Part shown: in pieces, positions 1-10,132 of the stretch
How positions within the stretch are numbered: the first letter of the stretch is position 1
Layout: every line of letters starts with the position of its first letter
NCBI RefSeq assembly: GCF_027943255.1
Contig: NC_072897.1
Span: forward strand, 25,606,044 to 25,670,043
Direction: 5' to 3'
Origin: Anastrepha obliqua
Lineage: Eukaryota; Arthropoda; Insecta; Diptera; Tephritidae
DNA: 64,000 nucleotides
Made by a program: the position numbers and the translations under genes
The notes under the pieces: model-generated
What the model saw: the letters and a program-made list of their open reading frames with translations, nothing else
Databases searched by the model: none
What the model was told of the DNA's origin: nothing

Positions 1-559
1 AACGTTTAAAACTGTTTAAAAAGATAATAGGTACAAATCTTCTATATTCATATGTATAGCTACGGTTGGATTTGGGACATATCTTTTTTAATTCACCTAT
101 TACGTCATTATTATATGAAAAATTAATAGTGTGGCGTACCTTATTAGGAAAGATCGTGCCTGTTCGTGGTTCGGTAAAATTTGGAGTAGGTACGAGTTCT
201 AATTGTATGCCATATGCATTAAGCGCCTGTGTAACAGTTTTTATTATATTACTGTAACAGTTTTTATTATATTCTGCTACAACATTTTCCGTACCGGGTT
301 TGTATTTAATTTTTGTACCATAATCCTCTATTAGGTCTTTCCAACGTTTCAATTTATTTATTTTTTTCGGAGATAGCATATGTTAGTGATTGATGATCTG
401 TAAAAATGGTAGGATTTGCTATTCCATATATATAGTTTCGGATATTCTGTAGAGCCCAGATTATAACTGACAGCTCTTTGTCATTCGTGCTGTAGTTTTG
501 TGCGGGATAGGAAGTAAATTGGATTTTTATTTTGACTTAACACTGGACCAATAGCTATG
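1..559 (-). pseudogene. gypsy pol fragment: RNase H and following linker
   Basis: Minus-strand translation shows a Ty3/gypsy RNase H: NPIYFLSRT, YSTNDKELSVIIWAL, NIRNYIYG, FTDHQSLTYA and KRWKDLIEDYGTKIKYKPG, in the expected order. FTDHQ carries one of the catalytic aspartates. After the tail the frame runs into the linker that normally precedes integrase. A 20-bp direct duplication (231-250 and 254-273) lies here and probably disrupts the frame. The fragment ends at 559 exactly where the RTE element was inserted, and it continues on the other side at 3757, with the codons around the junction shared through the target-site duplication. No integrase is visible before the window edge. Confidence 0.85.
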
Positions 560-808
560 GGAGGATGGTTCCATGTGTAGAAGTCCACGCAAGTGGGGAA
601 AGTTACTGATCGCCATTCACTTGGGAGTGGCCAGGACGATTCTTCTGTATATGGTTCAAGCAGCTCACAACGTCCGGGATCGGCCCACGTATCCTCTGGG
701 TAGCTTCCGAACACCCGTTCGGGAGTGAGCTAACGTGAGAAGGCGAAGCATTCCAGGATAGCTGAATGTGCGCTGGGCTTGGGACCCGCCACTTAAAGAT
801 CCCCCCCA

Positions 809-1948
809 ATGAAAAGAACTGCAAAGCCTCGGATGAGAACTGCCTTTACTGATGACGACCCCTGCAAACGAAATAAGGAATATGATTTGAGGGCATGCAT
901 CTGGAATGTCCGGTCCCATAATGGGGAAGGTGCCTCTGCCCGGCTGGTTGATGTTCTCGTGAGAGTAAAGGCTGACATCACTGGCATCAAAGAGATGCGA
1001 TGGACGGGGCAAGGTAAGAAAAACATAGGACCTTGCGACGTCTACTACAGCTGCCATGTAAAGGAGCGCAAATTCGGTGTCGGATTTGTTGTGGGAGAGA
1101 GACTTCGTCGCCAAGTACTGTCGTTCACTCCGGTGGACGAGCGGCTCGCAATAATCCGCATCAAAGCACGATTTTTTAACATCTCGCTAATTTGCGCCCA
1201 CGCCCCGACGGAAGAGAAGGACGATGCGACCAAAGATTCCTTCTATGAGCGCTTGGAACGCCACGACATAAAAATCGTGCTTGGCGACTTCAACGCCAGG
1301 GTGGACAAGGAGGAAATTTTTGGTCCCACAGTCGGAAAATTCAACCTGCACAACGAAACATCCGGTAACGGACAGAGGCTGATCGACTTCGCCGGGGCCC
1401 GAAACATGGTAGGCTGTAGCACCAGATTCCAGCATAAAAAGATACATCAAGCTACCTGGCTGTCTGCTGATCGAAAAACACGAAACCAGATCGATCATGT
1501 TGTGATAGATGGAAGACACGCTTATAGTGTATTAGATGTACGTACGATCCGAGGACCCAACATCGACTCGGATCATTACCTTGTTGCAGCCAAACTGCAC
1601 ACCCGCCTCTGTGTAGTAAAAAACGTACATCTACCTACGCAAGGTATGTTCGACATCGAAAAGCTGCAATCACAACAGACAGCCAGAAGATTCGCCACTC
1701 GACTCTCACTCCGCCTCTCAGAGAACATTGCCCAACAAACCGGCATGCACGAGCAATGGAGCAACATTTCTCGTTTCCTACGTACCGCCGCCGAAGAAAA
1801 AATCGGATTCCGGCGAGCCCGAAAAAACAATTGGTACGACGAGGAATGTCATGCTGCCGCTGAAAGAAAGGATGCCGCCTATAGAGCCACGCTGCGATCG
1901 GGCGCAGCGCGAGCCATGTGGGATCGCTACAGAGAGCTGAAAAACTAA
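809..1948 (+). pseudogene. RTE endonuclease domain (APE-like) plus start of RT linker
   Basis: The open frame is 379 codons. The endonuclease/exonuclease/phosphatase fold is recognisable from IWNVRS near the N-terminus (residues about 31-36), ITGIKEMRW with the catalytic glutamate (about 57-65), LGDFNARV with Asp and Asn (about 157-164), and SDHYLVAAKL with the terminal Asp-His (about 254-263). The rest is linker toward the RT. In an intact element this would be one protein with the RT downstream; here a stop at 1946 separates them. The DNA upstream (560-808) is G+C-rich and has no clear ORF; it is presumably the 5' UTR. Confidence 0.85.
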
Positions 1949-2246
1949 GAGAGACGTATTATCCGACAGAAGAAACGAGAGGCGGAAATACGTGCGTGCG
2001 AGGAGCTTGAGATGCTGGCCAACAGGAACAACGCCGGAAATTCTACCAGAAAGCTCGGCGGCTTACAGAAGGTTTTAAGACCTCGGCGTTTTCTGTAAGA
2101 ACGTACGGAACAATCTGAAATTATGGAGGGAACACTTCTCGAACCTATTAAACAGTGACAGCTGCGCATGTCACCGAGAATGTGAAGATCCCGATACCCC
2201 AATCGTTGACGACGGAATTGTCGTTCCGCTACCCGATCATGACGAG

Positions 2247-3745
2247 GTGAGAATAGCGATAACGCGGCTAAAGAACAACAAAGCCGCGGGCGCCGACGGA
2301 CTGCCGTCTGAGCTATTCAAACATGGCGGCGAGGAGCTGGTAAGGTGCATGCATCAGCTTCTATGCAAAATATGGTCGAATGAAAACATGCCTGCCGTTT
2401 GGAATTTAAGTGTGCTCTGCCCAATCCATAAGAAGGGTGATCCTGCAATCTGTGCCAATTACCGCGGGATTAGTCTTCTAAATATCGGCTATAAGGTTCT
2501 AGCGAGCGTATTGTGTGAAAGGCTGAAGCCCACCGTCAACCAACTGATTGGACCTTATCAGTGTGGCTTCAGACCTGGAAAGTCTACCATCGACCAAATA
2601 TTTACAATACGCTAAATCTTGGAAAAGACCCACGAAAGGAGAATCGACACACACCATATTTTCGTCCACTTCAAAGCTGCATTCGACAGCACGGAAAGGA
2701 GTTACCTGTATGCCGCGATGTCTGAATTTGGTATCCCCACAAAACTAATACGGCTATGCAAGATGACGTTGCTCAACACCAGCAGCGCCGTCAGAATTGG
2801 GAAAGACCTCTCCGAGCCGTTTGATACCAAAGGAAGTTTCAGACAGGGTGACTCGCTGTCGTGTGACTTCTTTAACCTGATGTTGGAGAGCATCGTACGA
2901 GCCGCAGAACTTAATCACTCAGGCACAATATTTTATAAGAGCGTACAATTCCTGGCGTATGCCGTTGATATCGATATCATCGGCCTTAACAACTGCGCTG
3001 TTAGTTCAGCCTTCTCCAAACTGGATAAAGAGGCAAAGCGAATGGGTTTGGTGGTGAACGAGGACAAAACGAAGTACCTCCTGTCGGCGCACTCGCGTAT
3101 CGGCACCCACGTCACCGTAGACAGTTATAATTTCCAGGTTGTAAAATACTTCGTTTATTTAGGAACCAGCATTAACACCGATAACAATGTCAGCCTTGAA
3201 ATCCAACGCAGAATCTCTCTTGCCAACAAGTGCTAATTTGGACTAAGTAGGAAACTAAGCAATAATGTCCTCTCTCGACGAACGAAACTAACACTCTACA
3301 AGACTCTCATCATGCCCGTCCTAACGTATGGCGCAGAAGCTTGGACGATGACAACATCCGATGAAGCGACGCTTGGAGTATTCGAGAGAAAGATTCTGCG
3401 TAAGATTTTTGGACCTTTGTACGTTGGCAACGGCGAATATCGCAGACGGTGGAACGATGAGCTGTATGAGCTTTACGACGACATAGACATAGCGCAGCGA
3501 ATAAAGATCCGGCGGCTACGTCGTCCGAATGGATACAAACGCTCCGGCTTTGAAAGTATTCGATGCGGTACCAGCTGGTGGTAGCAGAGGAAGAGGAAGG
3601 CCTCCTCTGCGTTGGAAAGATCAGGTGGAGAAGGACTTGGCTTAACTTGGTGTGTCCAATTGGCGCCGGCTAGCACGAGAAAGAAACGACTGACGCGCTT
3701 TGTTAACCTGGGCGAAAATCGCATAAACAGTTATCGTGCCAAGTA
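2247..3745 (+). pseudogene. RTE reverse transcriptase and C-terminal region, broken
   Basis: RT fingers and palm are readable across an in-frame stop at about 2613: KNNKAAGADGLP, CPIHKKGDP, ANYRGISLL, GPYQCGFRPGKSTIDQIFTIR, then the D-containing motif A region (HHIFVHFKAAFDS), KGSFRQGDSLSCDFFNL and a motif C read as FLAYAVDIDIIG. The usual YADD is here YAVD, so one catalytic Asp is lost. The thumb continues to about 3236; after a stop the C-terminal part (YKTLIMPVLTYGAEAWT, ERKILRKIFGP, IKIRRLR) runs to about 3584 and decays toward 3745. There is no RNase H domain, as expected for RTE. The stretch 1949-2246 is decayed linker of the same element. Confidence 0.88.
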
Positions 3746-3756
3746 AGAAGAAGAGA

Positions 3757-5294
3757 ATAGCTATGTTGGATGCTTCTGTGGTAAGTTCAAAGGGTTTGTC
3801 AAAATTGGGTTGAAATAATTCAACCTGTTCCTATAATTTAAGTTTCAATAGGTTTACAGCTTCATTGGCTGCTTTGTCCAAGCTAATATTTGTATTACGA
3901 CTCTTGTTTTTTCCGATGTGAGCATTTTTCCCTTTAATTGAACTGTTAAGGGTTTCGTGATTCGGGCATAATTTTGTACGAAACGTCTGTAATAACCAGT
4001 TAATCCCAGAAAATCGCGCAAATCTTTGAGTGTGGTAGGAATTGGGAAATTCTCAATAGCCTTTCTTTTTTCTGGGTCTGTTGTTATTTTATTATGTTAA
4101 ATAATATGACCTAGGCATTCAACTTCGGTCATAAAAAATTTGGACTTTTCATCCGAAACTTTCAATGTTGCTTTGTTTAAAGCTTCAAACACTATATGTA
4201 TATGTTCCAAATATTCTTCAGGAAAAGATGAAAAAATTAAAACCTCATCTATGTAGGCGTATACGAATTTGTCTATGAATTTCCGAAGTATATCGTCTAC
4301 CAACCTTTGAAAGATTGACGGGGCATTTTTTAGTGCAAAAGACATAAGTTTGAATTCATATTTGCCTCCGTTAATACAAAATGCGGGTTTCTCTCTATCT
4401 TCCCTTGTCATCCTTATCTGGTGAAATCCAGATTCTAAATCTAATGTTGTGAAGTATTTTGCTTTTCCTAAATTCTGTAGTGTAATTTTGATATCAGGTA
4501 TTATGTACCTATCCGTTATGGTGTGTTCATTAAGCTTTCTAAAGTCTATGACCATACATTGTTTTGGTTTCCCATTTTCATCCAATCCTTTTTGCGTACT
4601 GTTAGCATTGGGGAATTATAAGGACTATAACTTTGCTGTATAATATCATGTTCCAGTAATTTTCTATCTCCTTATTCACTAATTCCATATCATTTAAATT
4701 ACCTGGATATTGTTTTGTCCAGATTGGTTGCTTTGTCGTAGTTCTAATACTAGCTTCTATGGTTGTTGTAAATGATAATGGGCCTATTTTATTATTCTCA
4801 TTCATTAATTGAACTATTTTCGATGCAAATTTTCTGTCACCTATAGAATAGTTTATCTTTTGTATTTTTTCACGTGCAATTCACAATAAACAATTTCCCT
4901 TTAATGCCTAAGACAGATCCTAATTTTGTTAAGCCTTCTACTCTTAACATCAAATCATAATCATTATCACTTTCAAGTTCAAAATATTCTAATTCTTTAT
5001 TAAACAGTTTAATTGTCTGTTTGAAATTTTATATTGATTCACCATTGATGGAATCATTCTAAAAGGTCTTGTCTTAATTCTCCTACCCATTACTAAATTC
5101 TTGTTTATGTAATTGTGGGTTGCACCACAATGTATGAATATTTTATATCTTTTTCTTCTTCATCTTTCATAAAAATATAGTACAACCCGCCTGTTAGTTT
5201 AAATTCTTAATAATATTACTTATTTCTATAACACTTACTATTATTTTCTGTGGTAGTGTTCATGTCGTTTTCTTGTTGAGTTTTTATTTGGTTG
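3757..5294 (-). pseudogene. gypsy pol fragment: protease region and reverse transcriptase
   Basis: The clearest open part is 4097-4585 (minus), with classic Ty3 RT blocks: CMVIDFRKLNEHT, YFTTLDLESGFHQI (motif A Asp), KPAFCINGGKYEF, ALKNAPSIFQRLVDDIL and a motif C read as YAYIDEVLIFSS. The second Asp of the expected YxDD is Glu, which should kill polymerase activity. Upstream (about 4600-5250, minus) are protease-like pieces with several frameshifts. The 3757-4096 part is the thumb/connection toward RNase H. The right end (5294) is the SINE target duplication; the left end is the RTE insertion site. Confidence 0.87.
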
Positions 5295-5970
5295 TTTTTC
5301 TGGATTAGCGACCGCCGTAGCCGAATGGGTTGGTGCGTGATTACCATTCGGAATTCACAGAGAGGTCGTTGGTTCGAATCTCGGTGAAGGCAAAATTAAT
5401 AAAAAACATTTTTCTAATAGCGGTCGCCCCTCGGCAGGCAATGGCAAACCTCCGAGTGGATTTCTGCCATGAAAAGCTCCTCATAAATATATCGGCTGTT
5501 CGGAGTCAGCTTGAAATTGTAGGTCCTTCCATTTTGTGGAACAACATCAAGACGCACACCACAAATAGGAGGAGGAGCTCGGCCAAACACCTAACAGAAG
5601 TGTACCCAGCAAAACCTGCGTGACCGAAGCTCTAACACAATTATACTTTTTTATATGTTACAAACACATATGCACTCATATTTCTTTGGAAATCGACTTT
5701 TTTTTTTGATGCTCCGTCCCCTTTGGAAAAGGTGTAAGCAGTAAGCAAACTTCATTCATATATTTTTTCTCATTTTTGCATCAATAGAAAAAAAAACAAA
5801 AAAAACGGCAAGTGGCTGTCAAAGCAATAAGTCAAAAAGATATCTTTTCTCTCTTTTTGATATCAAAGTAGGCCGAGAATCAAATTGTCAACCTTTGGCA
5901 AATGTGTAAGCAGTAAGCAAACTTCATTCATATATTTTTCCTCATTTTTGCAACAGTCAAAGTAAACAAA

Positions 5971-6150
5971 CGCCGTAGCCGAATGGGTTGGTGCGTGACT
6001 ACTATTCAGAATTCACAGAGAAAACGTCAGTTCGAATCTCGGTGAAAGCAAAATTAATAAAAACGTTTTTTAATAGCGGTCGCCCATCAGCAGGCAATGG
6101 CAAAACACCGAGTGTATTTCTACCATGAAAAAAATCTGCTCATAAACATA
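5971..6150 (+). repeat. Second SINE copy, 3'-truncated
   Basis: Same head as the SINE at 5307: GCCGTAGCCGAATGGGTTGG, B-box-like GTTCGAATCTCGG, then the body through the position equivalent to about 170. It fades into A-rich sequence at about 6150-6190. It lies between the direct repeats of the surrounding TIR element, so it is the youngest or co-mobilised layer of the nest. Confidence 0.8.
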
Positions 6151-6189
6151 TCATAAAACAAAATGAAATAAATGTATAAAAAAAAAAAA

Positions 6190-6295
6190 ATTTTTTTGTG
6201 ATTCGAACCAAGGATTTCGGATCGGAAGCCCACATTGCTAGCCGCTGGGCTATCGCGCTGTGCTGTCGCCGCTGGCCTAAAAGTTATTTTGTTCG
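6190..6295 (-). repeat. tRNA-like head of a different SINE family
   Basis: On the minus strand the order is GCGCGATAGCCCAGCGGCTA (an A-box-like TAGCCCAGCGGC within a D-arm-like context), then CCGATCCGAAATCCTTGGTTCGAATCAC (shown here as two parts: CCGATCCGAAATCC and TTGGTTCGAATCAC), with a B-box GGTTCGAATC, followed by an A-run. The spacing is tRNA-like. The sequence differs from the plus-strand SINEs in this window, so it is a separate tRNA-derived repeat or tRNA pseudogene. Confidence 0.6.
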
Positions 6296-6539
6296 TCGCT
6301 ACGTTTATATGAAACTGGCACTGGCAAACGAATCCATATGTATGAAAGGGATAAAAAATCACACGTACACAAAAAATTTGGCACAATTTTCCCAACGCTT
6401 TTAACAAAGTGATTGTAAAGGGACGTGGTTAGTGATAGTTTAACGACCACGCGTGGCGGTTATGTGCAGGGTAACCTGACCACCACTCTTCTTGCTGGGT
6501 ACGCGCCAATTATTTATTTTTTATTATTTTTTCTGGATT

Positions 6540-7517
6540 TTGTGTGCCTGTTGAAAGTTTCCACTTTGGTCACGAATTCTTTTTCTGGGTTGACTGTGAA
6601 ATCGGTGTGGGTTACATTGTTGAAATTTCTGGTGTTCCCTGAAGAGGTGTCCATTGGCTCTGGCTTTGGGAAATTGTTTTGTTGTTGATGTTGATTTTAA
6701 TAGTATGATGGACTTCTATGTAGTATGATGATTTTGATAGTATAATGGTCTTCTAGTACGTTGATTTATATAGCTCTGTTGGGTACATCCTTTTTCTTTT
6801 CTTCCAATAGTATTTCCATAATGTAAATTTTTATGGTTATTATCATGTTCGATGGTTTGAGCTATTACATATGCATGCTCCAAATCTTTGACGGGGTTTC
6901 CGTATAACGTTGAACGAATAAATTCACATAGCATGTGCAGAAATGCATTTTATTGAGTCTGGTGGGTCTCCAGACATGGATAGTTTTGAAGTAATCACTG
7001 TTAGTGCTTTACTAACCTCATCGTGGAATTCTGATAATGATAATTTCTCTTGTGTTAGTTTGGTTAATTCGCCCTTCAGAACGTATAGTGGGCGCTGGTC
7101 ACAGTAAGTGTAATCCAGTCGATTAAGGATAGCCTCGCAATTGAATATTGTGTTATGGTTTAACATTATATTAGCTGCGGCACCAGTTATTTTCGATTTT
7201 ACAATAGTAAGGAGTTTGACATATATATTTGTATTTGGGTGTTGACTTATGCTATTCATTAAACGAGTGGCGTGTTCTCGCCAAAGTCTGTAATTGTATT
7301 TTACTCCATCAAATGTAGGGAGGGATTTAAAAATTTCCAAATTTATTTCATTTGGATTGTTATATACTGCGACTTTTTTCTCTAGATTTACCACTTGGGG
7401 GTTTACTACAGGATTTATTGGTATCTGTTCCAATCTAGCCTTTAATTCACGGTTTTCCTGTTGAGCCGTCTGTAAAGCTACTTGTAGGCTTGCCATTTGT
7501 TGGATGAGCTTTTCCAT
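6540..7517 (-). pseudogene. gypsy gag, frameshifted
   Basis: The minus-strand start at 7517 opens a coiled-coil N-terminus (MEKLIQQMASLQVALQTAQQ), then capsid-like sequence (LPTFDGVKYNYRLWREHATRLM, split here as LPTFDG and YRLWREHATRL) to about 6924. A one-base shift near 6930 moves the frame; the continuation CEFIRSTLYGNPVKDLEHAY and a basic tail run to about 6716. After further decay the minus strand reads PEPMDTSSGN at about 6640-6665, reminiscent of the gag C-terminus of 17.6-type elements. No CCHC knuckle is seen, which is normal for that group (family knowledge). The SINE target duplication lies at the gag/pol junction. Confidence 0.8.
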
Positions 7518-7739
7518 GCTGATTTAGGCGATTTCTCTGTTGTTCTTAAGTTTTTCTTGCCTGTTATTATGTCGTTGTTGTGCTACTTCACTTTTCATCT
7601 TTTTAAACATAAAAGGTTTTTCTTATTTCTTCTATATAAAGAATTGATTAATTTTTTTTTTCTTATTAAACAAATTTGTTGAATCCTTGCTGCGACAAAG
7701 GTATATCGGTCTGTTTCTAGTGTAACAAAATATATGTTA

Positions 7740-8095
7740 CTCCTGCCAGGATCGCCAATTAAAAGATTTCACTTTTGGTGCGAAAAAAATATATAATATT
7801 TAATATATAATATTTTTTTTTACCGAGTATTTAAAATAAACTTAAATATATGAAGACTATGCTTCTCATTCAACTATATTTTCTTAACTGCCTGTTCGAT
7901 ACTGTTTAACATAATTAGGTTTGCTGTTTTATTATTATCCAACAAGGGATTAGTATGTTCATGTTGTTTATTGCTGCCTGATTGGTTTTGGTTGTTTGTT
8001 GTTTGCAATATATTTTGTTCTTTGTTCTAACGCTTAATCTATATTTTTATGATATTGTTTGCAGTATACATTTTAGGTAGACGATTGCATCTGCT
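7740..8095 (-). repeat. gypsy 5' LTR and primer-binding region (approximate)
   Basis: Reading the minus strand, TGGCGATCCTGGCAGGAG (about 7743-7760) begins with TGG, as primer-binding sites do, and lies just upstream of gag. The A/T-rich DNA beyond it, including a palindromic AATATATAATATT stretch near 7790-7815, is where the 5' LTR should be. Without the second LTR in the window the ends cannot be confirmed. Confidence 0.5.
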
Positions 8096-8107
8096 TATTT
8101 TCCGAAC

Positions 8108-9060
8108 GATGCTCTGGAAGGGCCACCACCTGGGAGGGCCACTGGTCTCGTGAAGTTCTGTGAGCGGCGCAATCTGGGCCTTACCTATGTTGCGATGCTA
8201 ATGTCCAGCATACAATCTAGGGCAGCAACAAGTGCAATAAATGGAGCTCTCGACTATTCGAATTTATCGCGTCCTCTTGCCTAGACATACATAACAAGGT
8301 CTCACAGCCAACGTTTGTAACAACTAGAAGGCAGGAGGTGATTGATCTCACCCTATCAAACTCAAAACTTGGTTGGTCAATCAAGAACTCGAGAGTCCTT
8401 GCCGAAGATTCGTGCTCAGACCACAGATATATTGAGTTTCAGTGTGGCGAGGAGGCACAAATGCTATTGCCCTCTAGAAACCTCAGAAAAACGGACTTGC
8501 AGAAGTTTAGGGGGGCGTTGCAGGACCTTGAAGTGGCGCCACTTCGAAAAAAACAGGACATTGAGGCGGCTGTTGAGAAACTCAACGCTGCCCTAACTGA
8601 ATGTTTTGAGTCAGCCTGTCCAATTCGGCCTGCCTAACCGGAAACCCGTTCCTTGGTGTAGCGAGAGCTCCAGATGTTGAGCCGTGAGTCGAGAAAGCTT
8701 CTAACCCGGGCTCTGAAGACTAACCTTACTGAGGACTGGGAACGATACCGTGATGTTCAGAAGAACTACAAGAGGCCTATTCGGGAATCGAAAGGATCTT
8801 CATCTAGGGAATTCTGCAGCAGTATTAAATCTCTGAGTGACACGGCGAAATCGGTTAGGATCCTGAAAAGGGACCCAACTGCAATCCTGGGTACACTTAG
8901 GAAATCTTATGGCTCCTTCACGGAGCAGCAAAGTGAGACACCCAGCTTGCTGATGGAATCTCACTTTCCTGGTAATCAGATAAGCGTCAGCCGGCAACAG
9001 CCCTTATTGAAAGAGGCGGTGGTCATGGCTGTTGACTTCCTTCATGCTGAAAAGTCTCGA
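8108..9060 (+). pseudogene. LOA-like ORF2: endonuclease C-terminus and linker
   Basis: QEVIDLTLSNSKLGWSIKNS at about 8335-8390 and AEDSCSDHRYIEFQ with the terminal endonuclease Asp-His. The linker follows: a stop and frame changes near 8637, then LLTRALKTNLTEDWERYRDV and KSYGSFTEQQSETPSLLMESHF. The same blocks occur in the second LOA-like element (for example SDHRLIEFRLE, KALKTKTEEDW, DGSYTISKSETFNPLLETHF), which confirms the alignment. Upstream 8108-8335 is endonuclease with at least two frame breaks. Confidence 0.78.
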
Positions 9061-9109
9061 ACAATTGGTGGAATTGCGCATACGTCAGAAGTCGCTGAAG
9101 GCTCACTTT

Positions 9110-10130
9110 CTGTCTCCATTTTAGCATTCCTATCAAAAAGGAAAATCCTACGAGTCGGCACTGCAAAACCTTGTTGCTAGGGTAGAGCTGGCTATCGACA
9201 GGAGGGACTACACTATGGGCATCTTTTTAGACATAGAGGGCGCGTTTAATAATTCCACTTTTGACAGTATGTGTAGCTCTGCTAGTAGGCACGGCGTAGA
9301 CCGGGTGCTAGTGAATTGGATTCGTTCGATGCTGGCCCAAAGAATCGTTTTGCTACGAGCAGACGAAGATCTGCTGGTGTCATCCGGAGTCAATAGAGGT
9401 TGCCCCCAAGGCGGTGTGCTTTCTCCATTGCTCTGGTGCAGGGTAATCGATCCTCTACTCACCACCTTAAACGATTCGGAAGTTTACGCACTAGCATGTG
9501 CGGACGATGTTGCCTGTTTGGTAACATGCCTTTCGCTTATGAACATCTGCAGGAAAGTGCAGAAAACTCTGGATCGGATTGACACTTGGTGCTGTGCGAA
9601 TGGGCTATCGGCAAATCCCACCAAGACAGGTATTGCCCTCTTTACCAGAAGGAGGAAGCTTGATGGACTCGTTCTGCCTAAGCTAAAAGGAGTCACAATC
9701 CAGCTATCCAAGGAAATTAAATATCTTGGAGTAATCCTCGATAGTAAGCTCCTATGGAAATAACACATTGATACAAAGTCATCAAAAGCACCGACAGTTT
9801 TCTAGCAATGCAATGGTGTTATTGAAAAAATGTGGGGTCTTTCTCCTAGCAAGGTCCTATGGATCTGCACGGCTATGATAAGACCAATTATCACCTATGC
9901 GTCAGTGGTCTGGAAGAGTAGACTCTCTCTCGTGGAAGTCAGGAGGACCTTATCGAGACTACAACGCACAGTGGCCATCTGTTGCACCAAAGCTTTTCCG
10001 ACTCCTTCAGCGTTACCGGCATTAGATGCTCTTATTGGTTCACCACCACTTGAGGCATTGAAGGCCATCTGCAGGCTTAAACACAATAGGAACTGGTACG
10101 GCCCCTGTCCGCCATAGGAAAACAGACAAG
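9110..10130 (+). pseudogene. LOA-like reverse transcriptase, internally deleted
   Basis: From about 9118 the RT resumes with KGKSYESALQNLVARVELA. About 100 codons of the fingers, including the expected PKP..YRPISL block, are missing between about 9060 and 9118. MGIFLDIEGAFNNSTFDSM (motif A), GCPQGGVLSPLLW (motif B) and ALACADDVACLV (motif C with both Asp) follow, then LSANPTKTGIALFTRR and EIKYLGVILDSKLLW. A stop at about 9763 precedes thumb sequence MIRPIITYASVVW and KAICRLKHNRNW to 10117. Confidence 0.82.
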
Positions 10131-10132
10131 GC

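Larger units (their letters stand above)
560..3756 (+). mobile_element. RTE-type non-LTR retrotransposon inserted in the gypsy pol gene
   Basis: The element encodes an APE-type endonuclease followed by a reverse transcriptase without RNase H. The sequence style (DITGIKEMRWTG, VLGDFNARV, KNNKAAGADGLPSELFK, IHKKGDPAICANYRGISLL) is that of the RTE/BovB clade. It ends in a short AAGAAG-type tail. The insertion is flanked by the direct repeat AATAGCTATG at 550-559 and 3756-3765, a target-site duplication of 9-10 bp (one A is ambiguous with the tail). Removing the element restores continuous gypsy coding sequence. Stops, frameshifts and a damaged RT active site show it is inactive. Confidence 0.9.
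5605..6499. mobile_element. Non-autonomous TIR element inside the SINE
   Basis: The expected SINE tail (GTGTACGCGCC) is split after GTGTA. The insert begins CCCAGCAA (5605-5612) and ends TTGCTGGG (6492-6499), with TA on each side (5603-5604 and 6500-6501). Because GTAC is palindromic, the target could also be read as TAC or GTAC with shorter TIRs. No transposase is seen. Inside are two roughly 60-bp direct repeats (about 5727-5790 and 5888-5951, sharing GTAAGCAGTAAGC), a truncated SINE copy (5971-6150) and a reversed tRNA-like head (6190-6295). The superfamily is uncertain; TA targets suggest Tc1/mariner or PIF-type elements. Confidence 0.7.
5307..6527 (+). repeat. tRNA-derived SINE, split by a TIR element
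   Basis: The head has Pol III promoter-like boxes: A-box TAGCCGAATGGG and B-box GGTTCGAATCTC about 40 bp later. A conserved body follows (about 5400-5600), and a tail resumes at 6500 (TACGCGCCAATTAT) before an A/T-rich end. I recall this unit as very common in tephritid genomes. It is flanked by a perfect 12-bp direct repeat TTTTTCTGGATT at 5295-5306 and 6528-6539. The SINE therefore inserted between gypsy pol and gag sequence and was later interrupted at 5605-6499. Confidence 0.88.
1..8095 (-). mobile_element. Ty3/gypsy LTR retrotransposon, incomplete, with nested insertions
   Basis: Read on the minus strand the order is LTR (about 7762-8095), primer-binding region, gag (about 6540-7517), protease/reverse transcriptase (3757-5294) and RNase H (1-559). 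The integrase and the other LTR lie beyond the left edge of the window. The protein motifs resemble the 17.6/297/Tom group of insect gypsy elements (family knowledge). The element is interrupted by an RTE non-LTR insertion at 560-3756 and by a SINE at 5307-6527; removing both restores collinear gag and pol pieces. Several frameshifts and an altered RT active site show that it is dead. The right LTR edge is approximate because the adjacent LOA-like element begins without a visible target duplication. Confidence 0.88.

Noticed and set aside
7740..7762. Naming the tRNA primer of the gypsy element
   Set aside because: The TGG-initial segment fits position, but matching to a particular tRNA from memory would be a guess.
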